A stretch of DNA of 64,000 bases from Natronobacillus azotifigens (lineage in GTDB: Bacteria > Bacillota > Bacilli > Bacillales > Amphibacillaceae), in the NCBI RefSeq assembly GCF_026805325.1, contig NZ_JAPRAT010000022.1:1-64000 (forward strand). Direction: 5' to 3'. The notes below the pieces were generated by a model. It made no database searches. It saw only the letters and a program-made list of their open reading frames with translations, and had not been told where the DNA came from. The position numbers and the translations under genes are program-made. Positions 26,160 to 34,884 of the stretch are shown here, one piece after another. How positions within the stretch are numbered: position 1 is the stretch's first letter; each line of letters starts with the position of its first letter.

Positions 26160-26384
26160 CTATATCTGCGACTGCGGCTGATCCAATACATCAGGATCAT
26201 TCGCATAGTTCGCATTATTAAACTGCAAAGGACTCTCATTTGCATCGCCCGCATGAAAATAGCCAACATTCATTTTCACATTGGATTGATGTCCTCTGTG
26301 GATGACATTACCAAAATTCAACGATGAATTGTTATTTGCAGCATTGATACGGATTCCTAATATATTGTTGACATGCGATACCAT
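26160..26384 (-). CDS. GerPA/GerPF family spore germination protein (copy 2)
   Basis: A 74-residue member of the GerPA/GerPF family. It keeps the pattern of early Asn/Ser-rich strand (NNNSSLNFGNVIHRGHQSN), a NVGYFHAGDAN centre and a DPDVLD end that parallels the conserved DPD motif of the family. About half its residues match the copy at 26486, so the two are tandem duplicates. AGGAGG lies upstream of the ATG. Confidence 0.78.
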   Translation of the reverse strand: MVSHVNNILGIRINAANNNSSLNFGNVIHRGHQSNVKMNVGYFHAGDANESPLQFNNANYANDPDVLDQPQSQI

Positions 26385-26485
26385 ATAGGTCCTCCTGTCT
26401 CCGAAAATCTATCGTTGCATAACTCTATATAAAAAGTATATACAAAACAAAATCAGACGTGAGGATTCTTCGCAAATTACGCTCG

Positions 26486-26713
26486 TTACACTTGTGCCTG
26501 TGGTGTATCGATAATATCTGGATCGTTGCTTACGTTCAAGTTATTAAATTGTAATGGACTGAAATTTGCATCCCCTGGTTGCCAGTAACCTACGTTCTGT
26601 TTTGCATTTGCCTGGTGACCCTTATGAAGTGTATTCCCATAACTGACAGAAGCATTATTGTTCAATGAGTTCATCCGCAACGCAAAAATATTGTTTACAT
26701 GTGTTGGTAACAT
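26486..26713 (-). CDS. GerPA/GerPF family spore germination protein (copy 1)
   Basis: A 75-residue paralogue of the downstream gene: HVNNIFALRMNSLNNNASV, YGNTLHKGHQANAKQNVGYW and NDPDIIDTPQAQV. First gene of the gerP-like cluster. Upstream on the minus strand, CAC and AATATAAT about 16 bp apart resemble a mother-cell sigma-K promoter, which would fit coat genes, but this is a loose consensus. Confidence 0.78.
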   Translation of the reverse strand: MLPTHVNNIFALRMNSLNNNASVSYGNTLHKGHQANAKQNVGYWQPGDANFSPLQFNNLNVSNDPDIIDTPQAQV

Positions 26714-26871
26714 ACATTCACCTCTTTACATGATTTAGATTATTATATTCGTTTAAAAGGATTAGCGTGACCAAACAACGGCTAGGAAAATTAATCATTT
26801 TTGATAGCAAAACCGGTCTGGTTTGAATATGGATAATAGGGAGATATTTTCACGATAAGGAGGGAAATAAT

Positions 26872-27177
26872 TTGTATTATTATTTTTATCCAGTAATTCC
26901 TCAAGTATATCAAGGAGATTATGATGAAAGAAGTATTCATTTTGAACAAACACAGGCTAAAGCAGTCGCAGAAGTTTATAAAATGCAAGGTTATTCGAAT
27001 ATGCTACCATCTGTTTCTTCGAATATTGGAAACCAGTGTGCTTTTGTAGCTGACACACCTGTACAATACAACAAGCCAAACATACAACACTGGCCATCAC
27101 AAGATGCTACGATAGAACATCCAGGTGGTTTTACGCACACATCCCCTAACAACAGTCAGCACACCCATGCTTATTAA
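26872..27177 (+). CDS. Tyr- and His-rich small protein next to the gerP cluster
   Basis: A 101-residue frame with TTG start after AAGGAGGG. It begins MYYYFYPVIPQVYQGDYDER and ends TSPNNSQHTHAY; the composition (Tyr, Gln, Asn, His) is like that of coat proteins. No family recognised. Divergent from the gerP-like genes, so a shared sporulation role is plausible but unproven. Confidence 0.6.
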   Translation: MYYYFYPVIPQVYQGDYDERSIHFEQTQAKAVAEVYKMQGYSNMLPSVSSNIGNQCAFVADTPVQYNKPNIQHWPSQDATIEHPGGFTHTSPNNSQHTHAY

Positions 27178-27204
27178 GCAATTAACAATAACATGTATAA
27201 AGAT

Positions 27205-27470
27205 AGAGTGAAAGGTCAATCAGTGGGGTATTTTGGGTATCTCCCACTGATTGTAGCTCTGAAAAAACGAACTCTATAGCAAAGTTTGAGTCACCTGCTT
27301 TTTGGGACTGCTTTGCTTGTCTTAAGCTGATTGCTGTTCGAATCAGATGCTTTTTCAGGCACATTTGCTTGCCTTGAGCATGCTGGTATCTCAATTTAGC
27401 ATAGCGATAGCGGATCAAAAATGTTGCTCTCTTTACTCAAATTTGTTGAAGCTGAGTCTTATGAACTATT
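27205..27470 (+). repeat. Disrupted two-hairpin element (copy F)
   Basis: The first hairpin is intact (GTCAATCAGTGGGG, CCCACTGATTGTAGC). The rest diverges and only fragments such as TTTGTTGAAGCTGAGTCTTA near 27450 echo the right half. Several short frames cross it with no support. Confidence 0.55.
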
Positions 27471-27497
27471 GGGAGGTGCTACTATTATTTTCAGCCA

Positions 27498-28904
27498 TCA
27501 ATCTGATAGGTTTAATTTTATTTTATCATCTAGGAATATCATATTATCATAACCATAAATTTCTAAGCTTTTTGGCGTAACAGTTTCATAGTTCTCGCTT
27601 GTCACTCTAATTTCCGTGTGTTCCGTAAACCAACGCGGTTGATCTAATTCATGCCAAATCTCATAAACGTCCTCGGCATCGTATACCTCACCATTTCTAT
27701 CGACAATTTTACCTGATTGATCCCAATGAATCGTTGATATTTCCAATTCTTCAAATCTAATATCAAATTGCAACGATTCATAAGAACGATCTGGACTAAA
27801 TTCTTCTGTTACCTCTACTATCGTTTCATTACCCTCATTCTTCCAATCAATTGTGATTTCAGTCCCTAAAAATTCAACAGTTTGTGTATTTCCCTCGGAA
27901 TTCAAGTCAAAATTAGTTTGCTGAGAAGAGTATATATGAATAGAATTAAAATCAAGAAAGATTTGCTCTGGTATATCATTATACATTGGCTCAAAATGCA
28001 ACTCATGATTGGATCCGTAATGAATAGCATAATTACTTTGGGTTCTTTCATAAATATGTTCACTCGTAGAGAGTGAAGAAAAATCCATATAGACATCTCC
28101 CAACCTGGATCCGTCATAGTTGTATACAAGAATCGTAGTAGTTGGCGCAATGACCATTTCATGAAAGACAAGTGATACTCCAGCTATTTCTACCTCTTCG
28201 TCCAACTCTTTCACAATCGATTTCTGTTTAATAAACGGAATCTCAAACTGCCATTCCCCTTCTACTCTTTCTTCATAGGTATGACTGTAATCAGGATTTC
28301 CATCCACTGAACTTTCTACGAGTTCGACAACATTCAGAATATCTAACTCTATTAGTCCTTCTTCGTTTACAAATGAAGAAGTATGAAGCACACCTGTCTG
28401 AATATACCCACTTTCTTCTGTATTATCATACGTAAAGGATAATGGGTCCATGAAAAAATCGTGATACGCTTCTTCATCATCGATGGTGACATTAATATCT
28501 ACGTCATAACCTAATTGATATAGGGACTCTTTTGATAAATCCTCAATTTCATAGTGAATAACGGTTTGAATGTCATCTGCAATCAAGTCTGTAATAGTAA
28601 TTTTAATGTCATTGTATACGGAACTTATATTTAAATTGCGACCTATAGCTGGTTCTGAAGCTCCTTCTCCATCTGACAAAATAAAGACTGCAACAGAAAA
28701 AAACAGAATAATGATTCCAGCCAAAATCCACGAGTTTTTATTTTTCTTAGCGTCTTTCGGTTGGTTTGTTTTTTTTATATAAGCTGATTCTTGCTTACAC
28801 GTTGAACAAGTTTGGACATGTTCTTCAATAACTGCCTCTTCTTCAGGTGTTAGTTCCCCTTGATGGTAGGCTACTAAATATTCTCGGATATGTTCACATT
28901 CCAC
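27498..28904 (-). CDS. Anti-sigma-like membrane protein, zf-HC2 plus DUF4179 (copy 2)
   Basis: Predicted single-pass membrane anti-sigma factor. The cytoplasmic N-terminus has the zinc-binding anti-sigma motif (CEH near the start, then EEHVQTCSTCKQES), a membrane helix at about 58-78 and an extracellular DUF4179-like part (GRNLNISSVYNDIKITITD and beyond) of about 380 residues. Such proteins hold an ECF sigma factor until an outside signal acts, but no sigma gene is near. The GTG at 28904 is preferred because GGGAGATG lies just upstream and the product then starts like its paralogue; the longer frame to 28925 has no such site. Second of two tandem paralogues, 62 bp after the first. Confidence 0.8.
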   Translation of the reverse strand: MECEHIREYLVAYHQGELTPEEEAVIEEHVQTCSTCKQESAYIKKTNQPKDAKKNKNSWILAGIIILFFSVAVFILSDGEGASEPAIGRNLNISSVYNDIKITITDLIADDIQTVIHYEIEDLSKESLYQLGYDVDINVTIDDEEAYHDFFMDPLSFTYDNTEESGYIQTGVLHTSSFVNEEGLIELDILNVVELVESSVDGNPDYSHTYEERVEGEWQFEIPFIKQKSIVKELDEEVEIAGVSLVFHEMVIAPTTTILVYNYDGSRLGDVYMDFSSLSTSEHIYERTQSNYAIHYGSNHELHFEPMYNDIPEQIFLDFNSIHIYSSQQTNFDLNSEGNTQTVEFLGTEITIDWKNEGNETIVEVTEEFSPDRSYESLQFDIRFEELEISTIHWDQSGKIVDRNGEVYDAEDVYEIWHELDQPRWFTEHTEIRVTSENYETVTPKSLEIYGYDNMIFLDDKIKLNLSD

Positions 28905-28966
28905 TACTTCATCTCCCATTCTCAAAGATAAACAAAAATCTCGACAGAACGAACCTTCCCAGACTA

Positions 28967-30355
28967 TTATTCTAATAAATTCAATTCAATGATTTCATCC
29001 ACAATTATCGTAGTATTATACCCACCAATTTCCAATGACTTTGGGGTGATAACTTCAGAATTCACATTTTCTACGATAACATCCGTATCTACACTAAAAT
29101 AACGGATCTGCTCTGTTTGATCAAAGAAGTAGTAGGCATCTTCTTCATCTAAAATCTCGCCATGCTTATCGACAATTTTGAGAGTGGTATCTCCACGTAA
29201 TTCATGGGTTACTGGTCCTTCAAAATTCACCTCGAACTGCAACCTTTCGTAAGCGCGATTAGGGTCGAATTCTTCTCTAACCGTTAAAGAAGCTCGATTT
29301 CCAACCTTCAGCTGATCAATCGTAATCGTTGTTCCTAAATATTCAAATGACTGTGTTTCTAGCTCTGGGTTTATTTCAAAGATCGTTTGGTCAAAAACGA
29401 AAACAGAGAACGATTCTAATTCAAGATCCAATTGTTTTGGTATATCTTGATCGTACATCGACTCAAAAAACATCTCATAATCATATCCACGACTAGATAG
29501 GAGGAACATATTAACATCTCTCGTAATTTTATACACCTGATCACCACTTGAAATCGAAGGGAAATTCAAACGTTGAACATCTCCTAGAGAAGGACTAGAA
29601 TAATTATATTTAATGACCGTAGTAGTTGGTGCAATAACAATTTCCGTAAAGGTAAGGGGAATTCCGGCCACTTCTATTTGCTTGTCTAGTTTTTTTACGA
29701 TCGATTCTTGTCTTATAAACGGAATCTCGAATTCCCATTTCCCTTCCATTATCGATGAGTCCAGAGTTTCATAAACTTCGAGAATTTCGAGTTCGAATAT
29801 ACCTTCTTCACTTCTTAATGGTTCAGCATAAAGGGTGCCTGTATAAATGTAATTATCATCTCTATTAAGGTCATTTCCATGTGCATTATTATAGAGACCG
29901 CCATTAAACCGGTGAGCAGTAATCTCTGAATCTACGTAACCGTTAATACTGCCACTAAACTCTAAATGATAGTAGGTTTCTTTTGATAAATCCTCAATTT
30001 CATAGTTTATAATTGTCTGAAGATCATCTGCAATCATATCAGTAATAGTAATTTTTACGTCATTGTAAACGGAACTTATATTTAAATTGCGACCTATAGC
30101 TGGTTCTGAGGTTCCTTCTCCGTCAGACAAAATAAAAACTGCAACAGAAAAAAGCAGAATAATGATTCCAGCTAAGATCCACGAGCTTTTTTTCTTACTG
30201 CCGCCTTTCGGTTGGTTTTTCTTCTTTATATAACCTGATTCTTGCTTACACGTTGAACAAGTTTGGATATGTTCTTCTATAACTGCCTCTTCTTCAGGGG
30301 TTAACTTGCCTTGATGATAAGCAACTAGATATTCCTTAATATGTTCACATTCCAT
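28967..30355 (-). CDS. Anti-sigma-like membrane protein, zf-HC2 plus DUF4179 (copy 1)
   Basis: Paralogue of the downstream gene: residues 1-125 are nearly identical (MECEHIKEYLVAYHQGKLT, HIQTCSTCKQES, helix IIILLFSVAVFIL, GRNLNISSVYNDVKITITD), while the extracellular part has diverged and gained or lost segments. This is what one expects if both keep the same inner partner but sense different outer signals (inference). Begins at ATG after GGGGATG. No sigma factor lies upstream; the nearest neighbours are spore coat genes. Confidence 0.8.
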   Translation of the reverse strand: MECEHIKEYLVAYHQGKLTPEEEAVIEEHIQTCSTCKQESGYIKKKNQPKGGSKKKSSWILAGIIILLFSVAVFILSDGEGTSEPAIGRNLNISSVYNDVKITITDMIADDLQTIINYEIEDLSKETYYHLEFSGSINGYVDSEITAHRFNGGLYNNAHGNDLNRDDNYIYTGTLYAEPLRSEEGIFELEILEVYETLDSSIMEGKWEFEIPFIRQESIVKKLDKQIEVAGIPLTFTEIVIAPTTTVIKYNYSSPSLGDVQRLNFPSISSGDQVYKITRDVNMFLLSSRGYDYEMFFESMYDQDIPKQLDLELESFSVFVFDQTIFEINPELETQSFEYLGTTITIDQLKVGNRASLTVREEFDPNRAYERLQFEVNFEGPVTHELRGDTTLKIVDKHGEILDEEDAYYFFDQTEQIRYFSVDTDVIVENVNSEVITPKSLEIGGYNTTIIVDEIIELNLLE

Positions 30356-30520
30356 TGATACATCCCCTTATTCTATTGAGGTGAATTTTTTTCTTACTAT
30401 CAAGAATAACAAAAAAATACAGTTTTATCACTACTTATTTACATAAAAGCGACCAATGTCGTTGTAATTAAACCTTATAATTTCAATAAAACTCTATGTT
30501 TTTTTGTTTCAAAACTAATA

Positions 30521-30544
30521 CTGGACCACATTCATGGTCCAGTA
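30521..30544. terminator. Hairpin between coat and anti-sigma genes
   Basis: ACTGGACCA and TGGTCCAGT form a 9-bp stem downstream of the minus-strand CotX-like gene. No T-run follows, so the role is tentative. Confidence 0.45.
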
Positions 30545-30597
30545 ACAGGGGGATTACTCGGAAATATACTTAAATGGATAGGAGAACCTAACTCCAC

Positions 30598-30999
30598 TTA
30601 AAATAGGTTTAATTGTCCAACTAATGCAATCAAGATTTGTAAAAGTACCTGAACAGATGCCGCTACATTGGTATCTGTTGTCGTTACATTTACCGATTCA
30701 CTGCCATCAACGACAATTAATTGTTTGTTAACTTGCTCAATGCGTGAATATCCTAATAATTGTTCTGTAACTTCTTTTGCTCGTTCCCCATCATCAATCG
30801 AAATATTAATAACAATTGCTATGGCAACTTGTAATGCTGCTTGTAAAGATACAGCAACTTGTGTGTCAGTCGTATCAATCGTTACATCCGTGGAATTTAA
30901 TACAAAAATAGCCTCTCTTGATCGTTGCTCCACGTCAGAAATCTGATCTTGATATTGACTTACCGCTCTTGCCTGGCTCTGATATTGCCCTCTGCTCAC
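30598..30999 (-). CDS. Spore coat protein with CotX/CotV domains
   Basis: A 133-residue coat protein of the CotX/CotV family, part of the insoluble outer coat or crust. Two copies of the repeat are visible: STDVTIDTTDTQVAVSLQAA followed by LQVAIAIVINI, and SESVNVTTTDTNVAASVQVL followed by LQILIALVGQ. The N-terminus is Gln/Ser-rich. AAGGAGGAATT lies before the ATG. The coat protein X motif supports both family and sporulation. Confidence 0.85.
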   Translation of the reverse strand: MSRGQYQSQARAVSQYQDQISDVEQRSREAIFVLNSTDVTIDTTDTQVAVSLQAALQVAIAIVINISIDDGERAKEVTEQLLGYSRIEQVNKQLIVVDGSESVNVTTTDTNVAASVQVLLQILIALVGQLNLF

Positions 31000-31035
31000 A
31001 GAAATTCCTCCTTATTATTTATAATACAATCATGC

Positions 31036-31311
31036 TTATTTTTTTCTTTCAATCTGTCTTAACTGTTCAATCAATGCCTCTGTTTGTGCCGTTGTATTTT
31101 CATTGCTCTGTTGATTGGATAAAAATGCTTCTGTTTGTGCCTGCAAGCCTTCAACGGATTGTTTGATTTTTACTTTCTCATCCATCGATAGTTCACGTAA
31201 TCGTTTATTACTTTGTGAGATGTTTAATCTGTTTAAGATATCAGAGACGTGTACTTGAATTAAGTTGTTTGAAATTTCATTCAAATTCTTTTGGAAATCC
31301 CCGTCTACCAA
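31036..31311 (-). CDS. Small coat-associated helical protein (CotW-like position)
   Basis: A 91-residue, helix-rich, hydrophilic protein (FQKNLNEISNNLIQVHVSDI, SMDEKVKIKQSVEGL, QTEALIEQLRQIERK). It lies 36 bp upstream of the CotX-like gene on the same strand with a GGAGGG ribosome site, the place where Bacillus carries cotW-type genes. The sequence itself was not recognised, so the coat role rests on linkage. Confidence 0.6.
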   Translation of the reverse strand: MVDGDFQKNLNEISNNLIQVHVSDILNRLNISQSNKRLRELSMDEKVKIKQSVEGLQAQTEAFLSNQQSNENTTAQTEALIEQLRQIERKK

Positions 31312-31539
31312 TGTTCTCCCTCCTTTTTCCTTCTTGGTAAAAATAACTTACACTTTACTATATACAGCAGTCCGGATTTTGAACGGGTATTTATAACAGC
31401 TGATTGATAAATGGTTATTTGTTATTGAACAGAGTACCCAAGGCTCGGTTAACGAGGGATGTACTCTAACAAAATAAGAGGAAATAGAGAGTAACCATTA
31501 TGCTCTCTACAACATTACAAAGAAGTTGAATATATTTGG

Positions 31540-31578
31540 AGATAGTAGTTGTTTAAGTGGGAGTCTTGCGGACGGTTT
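31540..31578 (+). repeat. Fragment of the two-hairpin element (copy G)
   Basis: TTGTTTAAGTGGGAGTCTTG then CGGACGGTTTC matches one arm of the second hairpin and the right end. The remaining part of the 31312-31735 gap shows no gene. Confidence 0.55.
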
Positions 31579-31691
31579 CTTTTGAATCTATGGCTATTTT
31601 TGTGACGATACCATTTATCAACATCAGAGCCTACCATAATAGAAAAAGTAGTTGCATAAGCCGAGAAAATAGATACTACTCTAGAAATACG

Positions 31692-31719
31692 AAAAAAGGC
31701 ACCTGCAGTAGCAAGTACC
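31692..31719 (-). terminator. Terminator of the pepC gene
   Basis: On the minus strand GGTACTTGC and GCAGGTGCC pair (two G-T pairs), followed by TTTTTT. It lies 16 bp past the stop. Confidence 0.7.
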
Positions 31720-31735
31720 TTCTTCTTATTTGGAT

Positions 31736-33076
31736 CTATTTCATTAATGCTAGTGAGCCCATTGGATCCCACGGCTTGAGTACAATCGGATCTTGTTTCC
31801 ATGCCTGCTTTAACTCTTTAGACAGGTGTTTTTTGTTAATAACTACTTGATAAGTATATTCGTTCATCCAATTATCACTCATCGCAAAATATCCATTTTC
31901 GCCAACTTTTGGCCCCCAGCTATTTTGAACCTTCCATCTATTTGGCTTTCCATTCGTAAGGTTAACACCAGTTAACACCATGGCATGCGTCAACTTTCCG
32001 TCCGCATAATCCAGGCGTTCCGATTTTGACATGTGGATAGGAAAACCAAATACTTTTTCATAATCATAAAAAGATGTATCCATAATCCCTTTTTCTTTAT
32101 TTGAATTTTGATCAACATCACAGCCGAACCAAACCGACTCATTATCTTTAATCTGCTTAATTGCCAATTCTTTCAAAATATCCATTTCTACATTCAAATA
32201 TTTGATTGGCGTTCCACCAACCACGTTTCCAAGATATTGCACGGTGTATGTCTTTTCAAATGGTTTATCACTTGTAGGTGCATGAATAATACTTACATAA
32301 TCATCTAAATTTACCCCTATATATTTTTCATAAAACGCTTGTGGTGTAATATTTACTTCTCGATGAAATACACCATCATCATCTCTAAATTCAAAATCAA
32401 AGGATTTTGGTGGTTCTCCCAATGCATAGACAAGGATGTTATATATTTCACCCAACATGTCTTCTTTCGTTTTATTTATCTGTTTTTCAGATACGCCATC
32501 CTGAACCAATCTTCTAAGTTTTGCTGCGTTCTGACGCAATTTTGTATCCAACAGATTGTTTAAATCAGCAGATTTGCTACTTTGAAACGTTTCGGGCATC
32601 ACTTGTTTTGGCATAAGCCCATATTTTTTAATTAAGGAAACCAACATATCCCATTGACCACCGTCTTGTTGTGGGGTTGTTAAAAGCCAAGCAACAAGTC
32701 TGTCATCCAATGGTTTATCTACTGTTTCTAAAATATTTTCCATAAAATAATTGGCTTTCTCAAACTTGTCCCAAAAGTTAATTTGGTTTTGCGATAGCTC
32801 AAAATTCTTCATATGAAAGGTATCATTTATTTTATGATTAAACGTATTTAACGCAGCAAACATCCAACAACGACCACTATCTGCCTGATTGGGAACCATT
32901 CCGGTTATAATTTCTTCCGAATATACATGATGCATGGCCATCCACGATGCACTATTTTCGGTCGCAGCTTGAATACCGTTTTTCATGATCGAATTTCTGA
33001 TCACCTCATTTTGAGGATGTTGATAAAATTTATCGGAAAAACGCTCAATCATGTCAGTTGTAATTTTATTCGTCAT
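31736..33076 (-). CDS. pepC: Aminopeptidase C (bleomycin hydrolase family)
   Basis: Cytoplasmic cysteine aminopeptidase (family C1B) forming a hexameric barrel that trims peptides. The catalytic Cys lies in NQADSGRCWMFAALN, the His in LTHAMVLTGV and the Asn in VQNSWGPKVGENG. The 446 residues from ATG 33076 match the family; AAAGGAG precedes this ATG, whereas the longer upstream frame has none and begins in unrelated sequence. The C-terminus ends WDPMGSLALMK; C-terminal trimming of related enzymes gives aminopeptidase activity. Confidence 0.95.
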   Translation of the reverse strand: MTNKITTDMIERFSDKFYQHPQNEVIRNSIMKNGIQAATENSASWMAMHHVYSEEIITGMVPNQADSGRCWMFAALNTFNHKINDTFHMKNFELSQNQINFWDKFEKANYFMENILETVDKPLDDRLVAWLLTTPQQDGGQWDMLVSLIKKYGLMPKQVMPETFQSSKSADLNNLLDTKLRQNAAKLRRLVQDGVSEKQINKTKEDMLGEIYNILVYALGEPPKSFDFEFRDDDGVFHREVNITPQAFYEKYIGVNLDDYVSIIHAPTSDKPFEKTYTVQYLGNVVGGTPIKYLNVEMDILKELAIKQIKDNESVWFGCDVDQNSNKEKGIMDTSFYDYEKVFGFPIHMSKSERLDYADGKLTHAMVLTGVNLTNGKPNRWKVQNSWGPKVGENGYFAMSDNWMNEYTYQVVINKKHLSKELKQAWKQDPIVLKPWDPMGSLALMK

Positions 33077-33300
33077 TTCTATTCTCCTTTTACCCGAGTT
33101 TTTTTTATTGTATCCATTCCATTCAAAAACATAAGCATACCAAGAAAACATCCTTCTTATCCTTGATTTTCCATCGAAATAACTGCCTGAAACACTTGAC
33201 TGAATAAACAGATGTTAGTTTAAGGTAATAGAAAAAGGGTAAGTGAATACTAGCAGGAAATGTATAGAGATTAAATAACTAATTTACTGAAAGAGGGATA

Positions 33301-34404
33301 ATGATGAAAGCATCTAGAATGATTACAGCAGCCATTGCTGCCATTATACTTACTGTTTTGATATTCTTTATCATTTCTTTATTTTTTGATAATGAAGAAG
33401 AAAATGGAACAGTTGACCCGCCACCTGATGAAGAAATCGAAGAACCAGATGAAGATGAGAACGGAGACGATAATGACGATCAAGTTGATATTTCACCATT
33501 AACTAATGAAAGAGCACAAACAGTTATGACAAACAGTGAACAAGCCTTTCAAACATTAATTGATGATACAGATGAAAATAATTACCTAACATCTTTTGAT
33601 TCAGAAGACGAAGTGAGAATACATTTAGAAGACGTTATGTCCGCAGAGTTGACAACTTGGATGCTTGATACTTATATCGAGGAGCGCGAAGAGGGCGCCT
33701 TTCTTGTTCCGACCGAAACACCAATATGGCTAGATCATGATGAAGATTTCACCCTTCGAGCGATGAGTCTTGATCATTATTTAATTATCCAAGAACGCTC
33801 TAACGAATTAATCGGAAATGTCGAAATGACTTACCATGCAGAGTGGCGCGAAGAGGATGATAAATGGGTTTTAACTGATATTGAATCTGAACAATTAGAA
33901 CAAGATCTATCGGCAGAAGAAGTTGGTGAAGAAATCATCCGTGCGATTGACGAAAGAGAGATGACCGTTTTAGCTACTCATGCTCACGAAGAGCGGGGAG
34001 TATTGTTTTCACCTTATGTTTATGTTGATGAGGATGAAGATTTAATCTTTGATCAAGATCAAATAGCTAATTTTTCTGATGATGATGAAGAATATTACTG
34101 GGGAGATTATGATGGTAGTGCTCACGATATTGAATTAACTCCTGAAGAGTATTTTGATGAATTCTTAGATGTAGAAATGCTGATAGATCCAGATCAAGTA
34201 TATATAAATGAATACAATCAGCACGGGAATGTTCTAAATAACCATGATGAAGTTTTCCCAGATGCTACTGTTGTTGAATTTCATTATGAAGGTTCAGAAG
34301 GAGAAGGAAGCGTGGATTGGTTTAGTGTCCACCTCGTCTTTGAAGAAAACGAAAATGGCGTTTGGCGACTTATCGCCATTGTGTCTGATCAATGGACTAT
34401 CTAG
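33301..34404 (+). CDS. Acidic single-pass surface protein, unknown function
   Basis: A 367-residue protein with one N-terminal membrane helix (about 8-28), then a stretch rich in Asp, Glu and Pro (about 30-60) and an extracellular part made of two related-looking halves (each with a helix, then an EWR or HLVF strand followed by W..L..I). The acid content fits a salt-exposed protein. Not recognised. It has a GAGGG ribosome site and its own terminator, so it is a single gene. Confidence 0.75.
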   Translation: MMKASRMITAAIAAIILTVLIFFIISLFFDNEEENGTVDPPPDEEIEEPDEDENGDDNDDQVDISPLTNERAQTVMTNSEQAFQTLIDDTDENNYLTSFDSEDEVRIHLEDVMSAELTTWMLDTYIEEREEGAFLVPTETPIWLDHDEDFTLRAMSLDHYLIIQERSNELIGNVEMTYHAEWREEDDKWVLTDIESEQLEQDLSAEEVGEEIIRAIDEREMTVLATHAHEERGVLFSPYVYVDEDEDLIFDQDQIANFSDDDEEYYWGDYDGSAHDIELTPEEYFDEFLDVEMLIDPDQVYINEYNQHGNVLNNHDEVFPDATVVEFHYEGSEGEGSVDWFSVHLVFEENENGVWRLIAIVSDQWTI

Positions 34405-34415
34405 TTAACGCACAA

Positions 34416-34448
34416 ACCTCACACCATAAATATTGGTGTGAGGTTTTT
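34416..34448 (+). terminator. Terminator of the acidic surface protein gene
   Basis: ACCTCACACC and GGTGTGAGGT form a perfect 10-bp stem followed by a T-run. Confidence 0.92.
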
Positions 34449-34471
34449 TGTATCAAAACCATTTAATACAC

Positions 34472-34770
34472 TGTAGACACAAACAGTGTGGTAAATGATT
34501 TTTTCTCACTTTAATGATGTTTATGTGAAGGTGGGCATCAAAAAATACTGTAACTTCTTTAAATCGAGTTTTTCATTTCACCTAGATTCAGGGCAGGAGA
34601 TAACGCTAACCTCGTCAAGATTGCTGATCTCGCTTAGGTTGAGGGCAGAAAATGCACCTAACCTCGTCGAAACGACCACACACACACCTAGGTTGATCCA
34701 AAAAAAGGGCTGCACCTTGCTGAAACGCCTACTTAAACCTAGATTCACACCCAACAGTTTATACAATCGG
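34472..34770. repeat. Dispersed repeat with 52-bp units, copy 2
   Basis: Matches 20876-21150 closely: TGTGGTAAATGATTTTTTC, GGCATCAAAAAATACTGTAA, CAGGGCAGGAGATAACGCTA and TCGCTTAGGTTGAGGGCAGA. The later units are fewer and decayed (CCTAGGTTGATCC, ACCTAGATTCACACCC). Confidence 0.85.
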
Positions 34771-34796
34771 CGTGGTACGTTTACGAAAAATTTACA

Positions 34797-34846
34797 TTCG
34801 ACAATTTAAAACAAAACTTGTCAAATGTGGGTTATGAGAATATACT
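34797..34846 (+). promoter_or_regulatory. Sigma-A promoter with upstream Spo0A-like box
   Basis: TTGTCA (34818), 17 bp, TATACT (34841) is a good sigma-A promoter ending 38 bp before the chemoreceptor start. TTCGACA at 34797-34803 lies 14 bp upstream of the -35. Confidence 0.6.
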
Positions 34847-34884
34847 TGAAGAAACTATTTAAATAGGAAGAAAAGGGTGGCTTT

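Noticed and set aside
30668-30946. Plus-strand frame inside the CotX-like gene
   Set aside because: Antisense shadow; the minus-strand product has clear CotX/CotV repeats.
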